Source of the DNA: Pseudomonas guariconensis
GTDB taxonomy: Bacteria > Pseudomonadota > Gammaproteobacteria > Pseudomonadales > Pseudomonadaceae
Reading direction: 5' to 3'
Length of the DNA stretch: 54,163 bases
NCBI RefSeq assembly: GCF_024127895.1
Contig: NZ_JAMYBK010000029.1
Coordinates: forward strand, 1 to 54,163
Position numbers and translations under genes: made by a program. The notes beneath the pieces are model-generated. The model had not been told where the DNA came from and ran no database searches. It saw only the letters and a list, made by a program, of their open reading frames with translations. Of the stretch, positions 19,281-27,161 are shown piece after piece. Position 1 is the first letter of the stretch. The number at the start of each line of letters is the position of its first letter.

Positions 19281-19487
19281 CTATCCCTGGCTCAGGCGCT
19301 GCAATTCGCGCCGCACCATGGCCGCATATTCGGGCGGGCTGAGCCGATACAGCTGGCCGGCTACCCAGGCCAGCCAGGTGCTGCCCAGCGCCTCACGCTG
19401 CGCCAACAGTCGCTCGGCCAAGGCGGTCGCCTGGGCCTGGTGCCGGCGATGGAAGGCCGCCCGCCCCACAGGCAACTCGTCGCTCAT
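19281..19487 (-). CDS. conserved small hypothetical protein
   Basis: A 68-residue soluble, Ala/Arg-rich helical protein (MSDELPVGRAAFHRRHQAQA...). Its ATG overlaps the stop of the upstream 156-residue gene by four bases (ATGA), which argues for a real, co-translated gene. A longer frame to 19526 has no better start. I recognise no domain and can assign no function. Confidence 0.6.
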   Translation of the reverse strand: MSDELPVGRAAFHRRHQAQATALAERLLAQREALGSTWLAWVAGQLYRLSPPEYAAMVRRELQRLSQG

Positions 19488-19954
19488 TCGCTGGCCTTGA
19501 AGGTGGTCAACTCGCCCTTGCGCCACTTGGCGACCTTGCCCGTCACCGCCTTGAGCAGTTTGCCCAGGCCTTCCTGCACCTGCTGCCGGGCCGCGAACAC
19601 CAGCATCACGCCGTGGCCTTCACGGAACACGATGCCCTCACCCTCCGGCACCGAGACGAAGGCATAGTCGCCAACACCGTAGACATTCAGCTTTATTTCA
19701 CGAAAACGCAGCTCCAGCTTGCCACCTTCACGGCTGGGCAACACCGCGGCGCGGAAGTGATCGCCCACCTTGAGCTCCAGGCGCTGCTTGTCATCGACCA
19801 CCAAGGCACTGCCCGTATCGATCTCAGCCATGTACAGGCCATCGGGTCCCTGCTCGGTGACATACACGAAACGCCCTTGGAACAGCTTGACCAACTTGGC
19901 CCGCAAATCGCCCAGGGCAAACAATGCGTGGGTATCCAGAGTACTGACTGCCAA
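19484..19954 (-). CDS. conserved hypothetical protein
   Basis: A 156-residue soluble protein with mixed alpha/beta character (LRAKLVKLFQGRFVYVTEQGPDG, then KVGDHFRAAVLPSREGGK) and a basic C-terminal tail. No ATG start exists; the TTG at 19954 is preferred because GAGGAA lies seven bases upstream, whereas a TTG at 19969 has none. It is the first gene of a two-gene unit with the 68-residue ORF. I do not recognise the family. Confidence 0.6.
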   Translation of the reverse strand: MAVSTLDTHALFALGDLRAKLVKLFQGRFVYVTEQGPDGLYMAEIDTGSALVVDDKQRLELKVGDHFRAAVLPSREGGKLELRFREIKLNVYGVGDYAFVSVPEGEGIVFREGHGVMLVFAARQQVQEGLGKLLKAVTGKVAKWRKGELTTFKASE

Positions 19955-20333
19955 TGAAGAGTTCCTCAAATCGGTTACACGCGCCCACCCGAACGCCGGG
20001 GAGACACACTCATTTCAAGTCGTTGTCTGAAAAGACTAATGAAGCGATGCGCGAAACGTCTGTGCAGGCAGGCGACGCGACAGGCAGGAATCGTTACTCC
20101 AGCGTGCCAGCCAAGGCCTCAAGACGGTTTTTCGGCTGTTTCCCAACCGGGACACGTAATAACTGACAACCGAACTGCCAGAAAAGATGCAATAGAAAGT
20201 TCCAGGCCCCTCGGCAGAATGGGTCCGGTATTCATCAGCGCATTACAGGGGAAGGAATATGCACGAAAACACCGAAATCCGTCGAGAGGCCCAACACATT
20301 TCTTGCCTCTGGCACGCAACCTAGGGCCTCGAC
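19955..20333. other. gene-poor region between two hypothetical genes
   Basis: This 379-bp stretch must hold the promoter of the 156-residue gene. The only coding candidate is a 21-codon ORF on the plus strand at 20259-20324. I see no strong dyad, tRNA or repeat in it. Confidence 0.5.
20259..20324 (+). CDS. candidate micro-ORF, 21 residues
   Basis: A short ORF (MHENTEIRREAQHISCLWHA plus Thr) preceded by GGGGAAGGAAT, a near-ideal ribosome site five bases from the ATG. It ends nine bases before the stop of the convergent 64-residue ORF. There is no evidence of conservation here; it could be a leader peptide or chance. Confidence 0.25.
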   Translation: MHENTEIRREAQHISCLWHAT

Positions 20334-20528
20334 TCAGGCCGCCTGCCCTTTTTCCAGCTGTGCCAACCAGGCCGCCTGGCACTCCAGTGCCTCCCCGCGC
20401 GTGGCGAACGCCGTACCACGGCGCTCGCCATCGACCAGCACGACCCAGCAGACGCGCTTGCCCAGGGCCTGCAGGGTGGCAGGCACGCCAGAGCCAATCA
20501 TCACGGCGACATCGATTCGGCTACTCAT
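20334..20528 (-). CDS. conserved small hypothetical protein
   Basis: A 64-residue protein (MSSRIDVAVMIGSGVPATLQ...) with strand-rich centre VCWVVLVDGERRGTAFATRGEALECQAAW. Two adjacent ATGs exist; the second, at 20528, lies five bases after GGAGG and is preferred. A MarR-type dyad lies just upstream. Function unknown. Confidence 0.55.
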   Translation of the reverse strand: MSSRIDVAVMIGSGVPATLQALGKRVCWVVLVDGERRGTAFATRGEALECQAAWLAQLEKGQAA

Positions 20529-20545
20529 CATCCCCTCCGGAATTT

Positions 20546-20561
20546 AATTAGCTGCCTAACT
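20546..20561. promoter_or_regulatory. MarR-like dyad upstream of small hypothetical gene
   Basis: AATTAGctgcCTAACT is an imperfect dyad (5 of 6 arm positions pair) 17 bp upstream of the 64-residue ORF start. TTAG/CTAA half-sites are common in MarR-family operators. Functional assignment is a guess. Confidence 0.25.
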
Positions 20562-20672
20562 ATGTCATCATCATACGCCTGCCCAGATCGCGGAAAAATC
20601 CTACTTGGGTATAGCTGTATTGCATCCACGGCAATAAAGGCCGAAGCCTGATGCAGGCATCGGAAACGCAAA

Positions 20673-20698
20673 GGCCCCACGGATCGCTCCGTGGGGCC
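20673..20698 (-). terminator. rho-independent-like terminator after dksA2
   Basis: A perfect 11-bp GC-rich stem (GGCCCCACGGA, loop TCGC) is followed on the minus strand by TTTGCG. It starts 17 bp after the dksA2 stop. Confidence 0.75.
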
Positions 20699-20715
20699 TG
20701 GCACCGGGGTGTCGG

Positions 20716-21120
20716 TCAGATCTGGCGCTGGTGGCGGTCGAGCTGCTCGTGACGCTCCTGGGCTTCGATGCAGTACTTGGTGATCGGGCTGATCAGCAGG
20801 CGCTGCAGGCCGATCGGCTCGCCGCTGTCGTCGCACCAGCCGAAGCTTTCATCGGCGATGCGGCCCAGGGCCATCTCCAGCTGCGGCAACAGGCGCTGGT
20901 CGCGCTCGATGGCATTGACCAGCCAGTGGCGTTCTTCTTCCACCGAAGCCACGTCGGCCGGATCCGAAGGGGTATCCAGGCTCTCGATGGTATTGCGGCT
21001 CAGCTCGATGCGCTCCTGGGTCTCGACTTTCATCGCCTGCAGCAGCTCAGCGAAGAACGCCAGTTGATCGGCGTTCATGTAGTCATCGGCCGACATGGCC
21101 AGCAACTGTTCCTTGGTCAT
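20716..21120 (-). CDS. dksA2: DksA-family RNA polymerase regulator with incomplete zinc site
   Basis: A 134-residue TraR/DksA protein that binds the RNA polymerase secondary channel and works with ppGpp. The coiled coil spans about residues 20-90, and its tip keeps Asp56 and Ala58 (DPADVA), matching the functional DxA of E. coli DksA. The zinc finger is degenerate: Cys96...Ser99 and Cys117...Ala120 replace the four cysteines. Zinc-independent DksA2 of P. aeruginosa also keeps only two of the four and substitutes for DksA under zinc shortage. No obvious Zur box is seen upstream; a GC-rich hairpin (21166-21183) lies in the leader. A terminator follows the gene. Confidence 0.85.
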   Translation of the reverse strand: MTKEQLLAMSADDYMNADQLAFFAELLQAMKVETQERIELSRNTIESLDTPSDPADVASVEEERHWLVNAIERDQRLLPQLEMALGRIADESFGWCDDSGEPIGLQRLLISPITKYCIEAQERHEQLDRHQRQI

Positions 21121-21387
21121 CGATTTCTCTATGAAAATATGTGCATTTGGGCGATTCGGGTGCCGCCGGCGATGGCTCGCCGGCAGCGGAATTCTTCAAG
21201 CGCCAACCGGCACTTTTCTACAGGGGGCGGCAGTCTAAGACGCTGCGTCGCATGGGGCAACAGGCACGACGGGGGAATTTGACCGAAATGGCCTGGATTC
21301 CGCCCATCGGCAGTCTACGGGGCGGCGAATGGGCGTGGGGTAAGCGTGCCTTGGGCTTTCTCGCCCCGCAGGGGAGCGCAGCCCTTT

Positions 21388-21466
21388 CGCGACACAAGGC
21401 CGCCCCACATCTACGGCGCTGTTCTACAATCGAGCGCCATAGATGTGGGGGCGGCCTTGTGTCGCG
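21388..21466. repeat. REP doublet (REPIN/BIME-like inverted repeat)
   Basis: Two 33-34 bp arms (21388-21420 and 21433-21466) are inverted copies with one mismatch and one single-base bulge, separated by a 12-nt loop. Each arm contains GCGACACAAGGCCGCCCC, a motif I associate with putida-group REP elements. It lies just downstream of the acyl-CoA operon and can act as its transcription end or mRNA stabiliser. The remainder of 21121-21513 shows no gene. Confidence 0.8.
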
Positions 21467-21513
21467 ACAGGGCCGTGTAGCGGCCCCAGTGTTCATTTAC
21501 CCGCGCCGTGACC

Positions 21514-22287
21514 TCAACGGTCCTTGAACTGCGCCTCACGCTTGGCGATGAAGGCGGCCATGCCTTCCTTCTGGTCCTCGGTGGCGAAAGCGGCGTGGAA
21601 CACCCGGCGCTCGAAGCGCACACCCTCGCTCAGGGTGACCTCGAAGGCGCGGTTGACGCTTTCCTTGACCATCATGCTCACCGGGATCGACTTGCTGGCG
21701 ATGGTCGCTGCGACCTTCAACGCCTCCTCCAGCAGTTCGGCCTGGGGCACCACGCGGGCCACCAGGCCGGCGCGCTCGGCTTCCTCGGCGCCCATCAGGC
21801 GACCGGTCAGGCACAGCTCCATGGCCTTGGCCTTGCCCACCGCGCGGGTCAAGCGCTGGGTACCACCCATGCCCGGCAGCACGCCGAGGTTGATCTCCGG
21901 CTGGCCGAACTTGGCGTTGTCGGCGGCGAGGATGAAGTCGCACATCATCGCCAGCTCGCAGCCACCGCCCAGGGCGAAGCCGGATACCGCGGCGATGATC
22001 GGCTTGCGCCGGTTGGCGATGCGGTCGGCGTCGCTGAACAGGTCATCGACATAGATCTGCGGATACTTGAGCTCGGCCATCTCCTTGATGTCGGCACCCG
22101 CGGCGAACGCCTTGGCAGAACCGGTGATGACCACGCAGCCGATGTTCGGATCACGTTCGAGCTGGTCCAGGGCCTGGTTGATCTCGCCGACGATCTGCGC
22201 GTTCAGGGCATTGAGCGCCTGGGGCCGGTTGAGGGTGATCAGGCCGACCTTGCCGTGGATGTCCAACAGGATGGTTTCGAATGCCAT
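21514..22287 (-). CDS. fadB1x: enoyl-CoA hydratase
   Basis: A 257-residue crotonase-fold enzyme hydrating 2-enoyl-CoA to 3-hydroxyacyl-CoA. Catalytic Glu111 (GGGCELAMMC) and Glu131 (GQPEINLGVLPG) are present, with oxyanion-hole segments AFAAGADIKEM and SGFALGGG. It is the last gene of a five-gene operon, 13 bp after the acyl-CoA dehydrogenase gene. By gene order it matches P. putida KT2440 PP_2217 (fadB1x) as I remember it. Start at 22287 gives the usual family length; the frame continues upstream into the preceding gene. Confidence 0.9.
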   Translation of the reverse strand: MAFETILLDIHGKVGLITLNRPQALNALNAQIVGEINQALDQLERDPNIGCVVITGSAKAFAAGADIKEMAELKYPQIYVDDLFSDADRIANRRKPIIAAVSGFALGGGCELAMMCDFILAADNAKFGQPEINLGVLPGMGGTQRLTRAVGKAKAMELCLTGRLMGAEEAERAGLVARVVPQAELLEEALKVAATIASKSIPVSMMVKESVNRAFEVTLSEGVRFERRVFHAAFATEDQKEGMAAFIAKREAQFKDR

Positions 22288-22300
22288 GCAGACTGCTCCT

Positions 22301-23428
22301 TCAAAGATTGCGCGCAATGACCATGCGCTGAATGTCGCTGGTGCCCTCGTAGATCTGGCAGACCCGGACGTCGCGGTAGATCCGCTCCAGCGGGAAGTCG
22401 CTCAGATAGCCATATCCGCCGAGGGTCTGCAAGGCGTCCGAACAGACCTTTTCGGCCATTTCCGAGGCGAACAGCTTGGCCATGGAGGCTTCCACCAGCG
22501 CCGCACGCCCAGCGTCGCGCAGCGCCGCGGCATGCAGCACCATTTGCCGGGCCACGGCGATGCGCGTGGCCATGTCGGCCAGGCGGAAGGCCACGGCCTG
22601 GTGTTCGATCAGCGGCTTGCCGAAACTCTGCCGCTCGTTGGCATAGTCGCGCGCCACCTCGAAGGCAGCGCGGGCCATGCCCACCGACTGGGCAGCGATG
22701 CCGATGCGCCCACCTTCGAGGTTGGCCAGGGCGATCCTGTAGCCCTCGCCCTCATCGCCCAGGCGGTTGGCCACCGGCACGCGCACCTCGTCGAAGACGA
22801 TCTGGCAGGTGTCGGAGGCATGCTGGCCAAGTTTGTCCTCGACCCGCGCCACCTGGTAGCCGGGCGAGTCGGTCGGCACGATGAAGGCGCTGATGCCACG
22901 CTTGCCGGCATCCGGGTCGGTGACGGCGAAGACGATCACCACGCCAGCGTTCTGCCCGGAGGTGATGAACTGCTTGCTGCCGTTGAGCACGTAGTGGTCA
23001 CCGTCCAGACGCGCCCGGGTCTTCAGGCTGCTGGCATCGGAGCCGGCCTGGGGCTCGGTCAGGGCGAAGGCACCGAGCATCGCGCCGCTGGCCAACGGGG
23101 CGAGGAAGGTCGCCTTCTGCTGGTCGCTGCCAAAGCGCAGGATCGGCACGCACCCCACCGAGTTGTGCACGCTCATGATGGTCGAGCAGGCGCCGTCGCC
23201 CGCGGCGATCTCTTCAAGGGCCATGGCATAGGCCACGTAGCCGGTGTCGCTGCCGCCCCACTGCTCCGGCACCAGCATGCCGAACAGGCCCATATCGGCC
23301 ATTTCCCGGATGGCCTCGCGAGGGAAGCTGTGCGCCTTGTCCCATTGCTCGGCGAACGGTTTCAGGCGCGCCTGGGCGAAGGCGCGAACGGCGTCGGCGA
23401 TCTGTTGTTGTTCGTCAGATACCAGCAT
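22301..23428 (-). CDS. acyl-CoA dehydrogenase
   Basis: A 375-residue FAD enzyme making the 2,3-double bond of acyl-CoA. Signatures are ALTEPQAGSDASSLKTRA, GSKQFITSGQNAGV and the C-terminal QIYEGTSDIQRMVIAR, where Glu361 is the catalytic base. The length fits short/branched-chain acyl-CoA dehydrogenases. Gaps of 9 and 13 bp to its neighbours place it inside the operon. Its substrate is probably a short or 2-methyl-branched acyl-CoA, inferred from the operon. Confidence 0.92.
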   Translation of the reverse strand: MLVSDEQQQIADAVRAFAQARLKPFAEQWDKAHSFPREAIREMADMGLFGMLVPEQWGGSDTGYVAYAMALEEIAAGDGACSTIMSVHNSVGCVPILRFGSDQQKATFLAPLASGAMLGAFALTEPQAGSDASSLKTRARLDGDHYVLNGSKQFITSGQNAGVVIVFAVTDPDAGKRGISAFIVPTDSPGYQVARVEDKLGQHASDTCQIVFDEVRVPVANRLGDEGEGYRIALANLEGGRIGIAAQSVGMARAAFEVARDYANERQSFGKPLIEHQAVAFRLADMATRIAVARQMVLHAAALRDAGRAALVEASMAKLFASEMAEKVCSDALQTLGGYGYLSDFPLERIYRDVRVCQIYEGTSDIQRMVIARNL

Positions 23429-23437
23429 GGTCTCACC

Positions 23438-24631
23438 TCAATACAGGCATTCGACGGCCATGGCCGTGGCCTCGCCACCGCCGATGCAGATGGCCGCCAC
23501 GCCACGGCGCAGGTTGTTCTGGCGCAGGGCCGAAAGCAGGGTCACCAGGATCCGTGCACCCGAGGCGCCGATCGGGTGGCCCAGGGCGCAGGCGCCGCCG
23601 TGGATGTTGACCTTCTCGTGGGGCAGGTCGAGGTGCTTCATCGCGGCCAGGGTGACCACGGCGAAGGCCTCGTTGATCTCGAACAGGTCCACCTGCGACA
23701 GGTTCCAGCCGACGCGCTTGACCAGCTTGTCGATGGCTCCGATGGGGGCGGTGGGGAACAGCGCCGGTGCGTCGGCGAAAGCCGCATGGCCGTGGATCAC
23801 CGCCAGAGGCGTGAGGCCACGCTGCTCGGCGTGCGAGCGGCGCATCAGCACCAGCGCCGCGGCGCCGTCGGAAATGGAGCTGGAGTTGGCCGCCGTGACC
23901 GTGCCGCCTTCGCGAAAGGCCGGGCGCAGTTGCGGGATCTTGTCCAGGCGCGCCTTCGGTGGCTGCTCGTCATCCTTGACGATGCGCTTGTCCTTGCCTT
24001 CGGTGACTTCCACCGGGACGATCTCGGCGGCGAAACGGCCGCTGCTGATCGCCTCCTGGGCGCGGGTCAGCGAGGCGATGGCGAACTGGTCCTGGGCCTG
24101 GCGGCTGAAGCCGTTGGCCTGGGCGCAATCCTCGGCGAAGGTGCCCATCAGGCGACCCTTGTCGTAGGCGTCCTCCAGGCCGTCCATGAACATGTGGTCG
24201 ATGATCTTGCCATGGCCCATGCGGTATCCGCCACGGGCCTTGTCCAGCAGGTAAGGCGCGTTGGTCATGCTTTCCATGCCGCCGGCTACCACCACCTCGG
24301 CACTGCCGGCCAGCAGCAGGTCATGGGCCATGATCGCCGCCTGCATGCCCGAGCCGCACATCTTGTTCAGGGTGGTGCAGGTGGTGTGCTTGTCCAAGCC
24401 CGCGCCCAGGGCGGCCTGGCGCGCCGGTGCCTGGCCGAGGCCGGCCGGCAGCACGCAGCCGAACAGCACCTGCTCGACGCTGCCGGCGTCGATGCCGGCA
24501 CGCTCGACCGCGGCACGGATGGCGGCGGCGCCCAGTTGCGGGGCGCTCAGGCTTTTCAGGTCGCCCTGCAGGCCACCCATGGGCGTGCGCACGGCGCTGA
24601 CGATGACGATCGGGTCGTTGGCGAGAGTCAT
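23438..24631 (-). CDS. fadAx: acetyl-CoA C-acyltransferase (thiolase)
   Basis: A 397-residue thiolase. Nucleophile Cys92 (LNKMCGSGMQ), His352 (GGACALGHPIGASG) and Cys382 (AICIGGGEA) are all present. It cleaves 3-ketoacyl-CoA with CoA, giving acetyl-CoA and a shortened acyl-CoA. Gene order matches P. putida fadAx (PP_2215 as I remember). Co-transcribed with the dehydrogenase genes on both sides. Confidence 0.92.
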   Translation of the reverse strand: MTLANDPIVIVSAVRTPMGGLQGDLKSLSAPQLGAAAIRAAVERAGIDAGSVEQVLFGCVLPAGLGQAPARQAALGAGLDKHTTCTTLNKMCGSGMQAAIMAHDLLLAGSAEVVVAGGMESMTNAPYLLDKARGGYRMGHGKIIDHMFMDGLEDAYDKGRLMGTFAEDCAQANGFSRQAQDQFAIASLTRAQEAISSGRFAAEIVPVEVTEGKDKRIVKDDEQPPKARLDKIPQLRPAFREGGTVTAANSSSISDGAAALVLMRRSHAEQRGLTPLAVIHGHAAFADAPALFPTAPIGAIDKLVKRVGWNLSQVDLFEINEAFAVVTLAAMKHLDLPHEKVNIHGGACALGHPIGASGARILVTLLSALRQNNLRRGVAAICIGGGEATAMAVECLY

Positions 24632-24644
24632 GTTCGCTTACTCC

Positions 24645-25412
24645 TTACTTGGCAGCCATGCGCAGGGCACCGTCGAGGCGGATCACCTCGCCGTTGAGCA
24701 TGCTGTTCTCGATGATATGACGGGCCAGCGCGGCGTACTCCTGCGCACGGCCCAAACGCGGCGGGAACGGTACGCCGGCGGCCAGGGAGTCACGCACCTC
24801 CTGGGGCATGCCAGCCATCATCGGCGTCTCGAAGATGCCTGGGGCGATGGTCATCACGCGGATGCCGAAACGCGCCAGCTCCCGCGCCACCGGCAGGGTC
24901 AGGCTGGCGATGGCGCCCTTGGAGGCGGCATAGGCAGCCTGGCCGATCTGCCCGTCGTAGGCGGCGATGGACGCGGTGTTGATGATCACGCCGCGCTCGC
25001 CCTCCTCGTCGGCCGCGCCTTCGGCCATGGCCGCCGCCGCCAGGCGCAGCAGGTTGAAGCTGCCCAGCAGGTTGACATTGATGACCTTGGCGAAACTCGC
25101 CAAGCCATGGGGTCCTTGTTTGCCCAGAACCTTCTCGGCGCCGACGATGCCGGCGCAGTTGACCAGCCCGTGCAGGCTACCGAACGCGCTGACGGCGGCA
25201 TCCACCGCCGCCTGGGCGGCCTGTTCGTCGCTGATGTCGGCCACGGCGAAACGCGCCTGTTCACCCAGCTCGCGGGCCTTGGCCTCGACTGCCGCAGCAT
25301 TGAGGTCGACCAGCATCACCTTGGCGCCGGCCTCGACCAGCATCTGCGCGGTGGCAGCGCCAAGCCCGGAGGCCGCGCCGCTGACGATGAAATGTTTGTT
25401 GGCTATCTGCAT
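24645..25412 (-). CDS. fadB2x: SDR-family 3-hydroxyacyl-CoA dehydrogenase (type II, HSD17B10-like)
   Basis: A 255-residue short-chain dehydrogenase. The cofactor motif GAASGLG (12-18), NCAG in the following strand and the catalytic Ser148, Tyr161, Lys165 (YAASKG) are visible. LGRAQEYAALARHIIENSMLNGEVIRLDGALRM is characteristic of type II 3-hydroxyacyl-CoA dehydrogenases, which act on short and 2-methyl-3-hydroxyacyl-CoA. It supplies the third step of the pathway encoded by the operon. Confidence 0.9.
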   Translation of the reverse strand: MQIANKHFIVSGAASGLGAATAQMLVEAGAKVMLVDLNAAAVEAKARELGEQARFAVADISDEQAAQAAVDAAVSAFGSLHGLVNCAGIVGAEKVLGKQGPHGLASFAKVINVNLLGSFNLLRLAAAAMAEGAADEEGERGVIINTASIAAYDGQIGQAAYAASKGAIASLTLPVARELARFGIRVMTIAPGIFETPMMAGMPQEVRDSLAAGVPFPPRLGRAQEYAALARHIIENSMLNGEVIRLDGALRMAAK

Positions 25413-25424
25413 GATGTTTTTCCT

Positions 25425-27071
25425 TCAGGCGCTGGCGCGCGGGGCCGGCGCGTCCTGTTGTTTGGCGATTTCCTGGTTGCGCAGGATGAAGCGTTGCAGC
25501 TTGCCGCTCGGGGTCTTGGGCAAGTCGCTGACGAATTCGATTTCCCTGGGATAGGCGTGGGCATAGAGGCGCTGGCGGACATGCTGGCGCAGGGTCTCTT
25601 CCAGCTCGGCGCTGCCGACATGGCCCGGGGCGAGCACCACGAAGGCCTTGATCAGCTCGGTGCGCTCCGGATCGGGCTTGCCGATCACCGCCGCCTCGAT
25701 CACCGCCGGGTGCTCGATCAACGCACTTTCCACATCGAACGGCCCGACCCGGTAGCCAGAGGTGGTGATCACGTCGTCGCTGCGGCCGACGAAGCTGATG
25801 CTGCCGTCATCGTTGAGCTCGACGGTATCGCCGCTGAGGTAGTACTTGCCGACGAAGGCCTTGGTCGGCAGCCCGTGGTAACCCGCGAACCAGCACAGCG
25901 GCGATTGCTCGCGGTCCACCGCGAGGATGCCCGGCTGCCCGGCGGACAGTTCGTTGGCCTGCTCGTCCAGCACGACGATGCGGTGGCCGGGAATGGCGAA
26001 GCCGGCCGAACCCAGGTGGACCGGGTGCTTCAGGCCATGATGGTTGCACAAGACCATGCCCAGTTCGGTCTGGCCGTAATGGTCATGGATGGTCACCCCC
26101 AGCTCGTCGGCGAACCAGCGGATCACTTCCGGGTTGAGCGGCTCGCCGGCGCTGCTGACCACCCGCAGGCGGCCCTTGATCGGTGTCGAGAACTCGCTGC
26201 CGGCGGCGATCAGCAGACGGTAGGCGGTAGGCGATCCGGCCAGGTTGCTGATGTTCAGCTTGTCGATGATCCGCGCGCAGCTCTCGACGTTGAACGGCCC
26301 GTCGTAGAAGGTGGTGGCGTGGCCCAGGGACAACGGGCCGGTGACGGCGTAATAAAGCCCGTAGGCCCATCCCGGGTCGGCCAGGTTCCAGAAGTTGTCC
26401 TCGGGACGCAGGTCGATGGCATCGCGCATGTAGCCCTGGAAGGCGACGATGGCCTTGAGCGGTACCTCGAGTGGCTTGGCAGGCCCGGTGGTACCCGAGG
26501 TGAACATCAGCAGGAAGGGATCGTCGCCCTTGCGCGGCACGGGCTCGCATGTGCTGTCAGCACTCTCCAGCGCCTGGTGGAAGTCCAGCTCGCCAGCGCT
26601 GGCCCCGACGGTGATGAGGGTCGGGCACCCCGTGACCTGGTCGAGCTTGTGGCGGTTGCCGCGGTCGGTGACCACCACGCGCGCATGGGACTGTTCGAGC
26701 CGGTGCTCGATGGCCTTGGGGCCGAAGGCGGTGAACAGCGGCTGGTACACCGCACCCAGGCGCCAGGTGGCAAGGATGGTCACCAGCAGCTCTGGAGTGC
26801 GTGGCATGAGGCCGGCAACTCGGTCGCCGGGGCCTACGCCTTGCTGGCCAAGCACATTGGCGAAGCGCGCCGCCAGCCCTTGCAGTTGCTCGAAGGTGTA
26901 GCGTGCGCTGTTACCCTCGCGGTCTTCCCAGATCAGCGCGACCCGGCCACTGCCGGCATGGCGGTCGCAGCATTCGACACAGGCATTGAGCGCGTCCAGC
27001 GTGCCATGCAGTGCCGCCTCGACGGCACTGCGATGGTTGAACGAACGGACGGCCTCGGCGTAATCGCGCAT
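25425..27071 (-). CDS. AMP-forming acyl-CoA synthetase
   Basis: A 548-residue adenylate-forming enzyme. The phosphate-binding motif LMFTSGTTGPAK, DHYGQTELGM, YYLSGDTVELNDDGSISFVGRSDDVITTSGYRVGP and a C-terminal TPSGKLQRFILR with the catalytic lysine are clear. It activates a carboxylic acid to acyl-CoA and is the first gene of the five-gene operon, so it feeds the beta-oxidation enzymes downstream. The medium/branched-chain subfamily fits best. The start at 27071 (MRDYAEAVRSF) matches the family. Confidence 0.92.
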   Translation of the reverse strand: MRDYAEAVRSFNHRSAVEAALHGTLDALNACVECCDRHAGSGRVALIWEDREGNSARYTFEQLQGLAARFANVLGQQGVGPGDRVAGLMPRTPELLVTILATWRLGAVYQPLFTAFGPKAIEHRLEQSHARVVVTDRGNRHKLDQVTGCPTLITVGASAGELDFHQALESADSTCEPVPRKGDDPFLLMFTSGTTGPAKPLEVPLKAIVAFQGYMRDAIDLRPEDNFWNLADPGWAYGLYYAVTGPLSLGHATTFYDGPFNVESCARIIDKLNISNLAGSPTAYRLLIAAGSEFSTPIKGRLRVVSSAGEPLNPEVIRWFADELGVTIHDHYGQTELGMVLCNHHGLKHPVHLGSAGFAIPGHRIVVLDEQANELSAGQPGILAVDREQSPLCWFAGYHGLPTKAFVGKYYLSGDTVELNDDGSISFVGRSDDVITTSGYRVGPFDVESALIEHPAVIEAAVIGKPDPERTELIKAFVVLAPGHVGSAELEETLRQHVRQRLYAHAYPREIEFVSDLPKTPSGKLQRFILRNQEIAKQQDAPAPRASA

Positions 27072-27161
27072 CGTCAGACTCCTGGTTTCTTATTGTTGGA
27101 GTGGCACCCTCGGTCTGACGATGTTCGCGCCGGTCGGCGCTGGGGGCAATGGCCAAAGCTG

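Noticed and set aside
20281..20330. sigma54 promoter suggested by TGGCACG near 20311
   Set aside because: No TTGC element at the required spacing follows.
22067..24697. 876-codon open frame antisense to the acyl-CoA operon
   Set aside because: Shadow frame over three clear enzyme genes, with no ribosome site or domain pattern.
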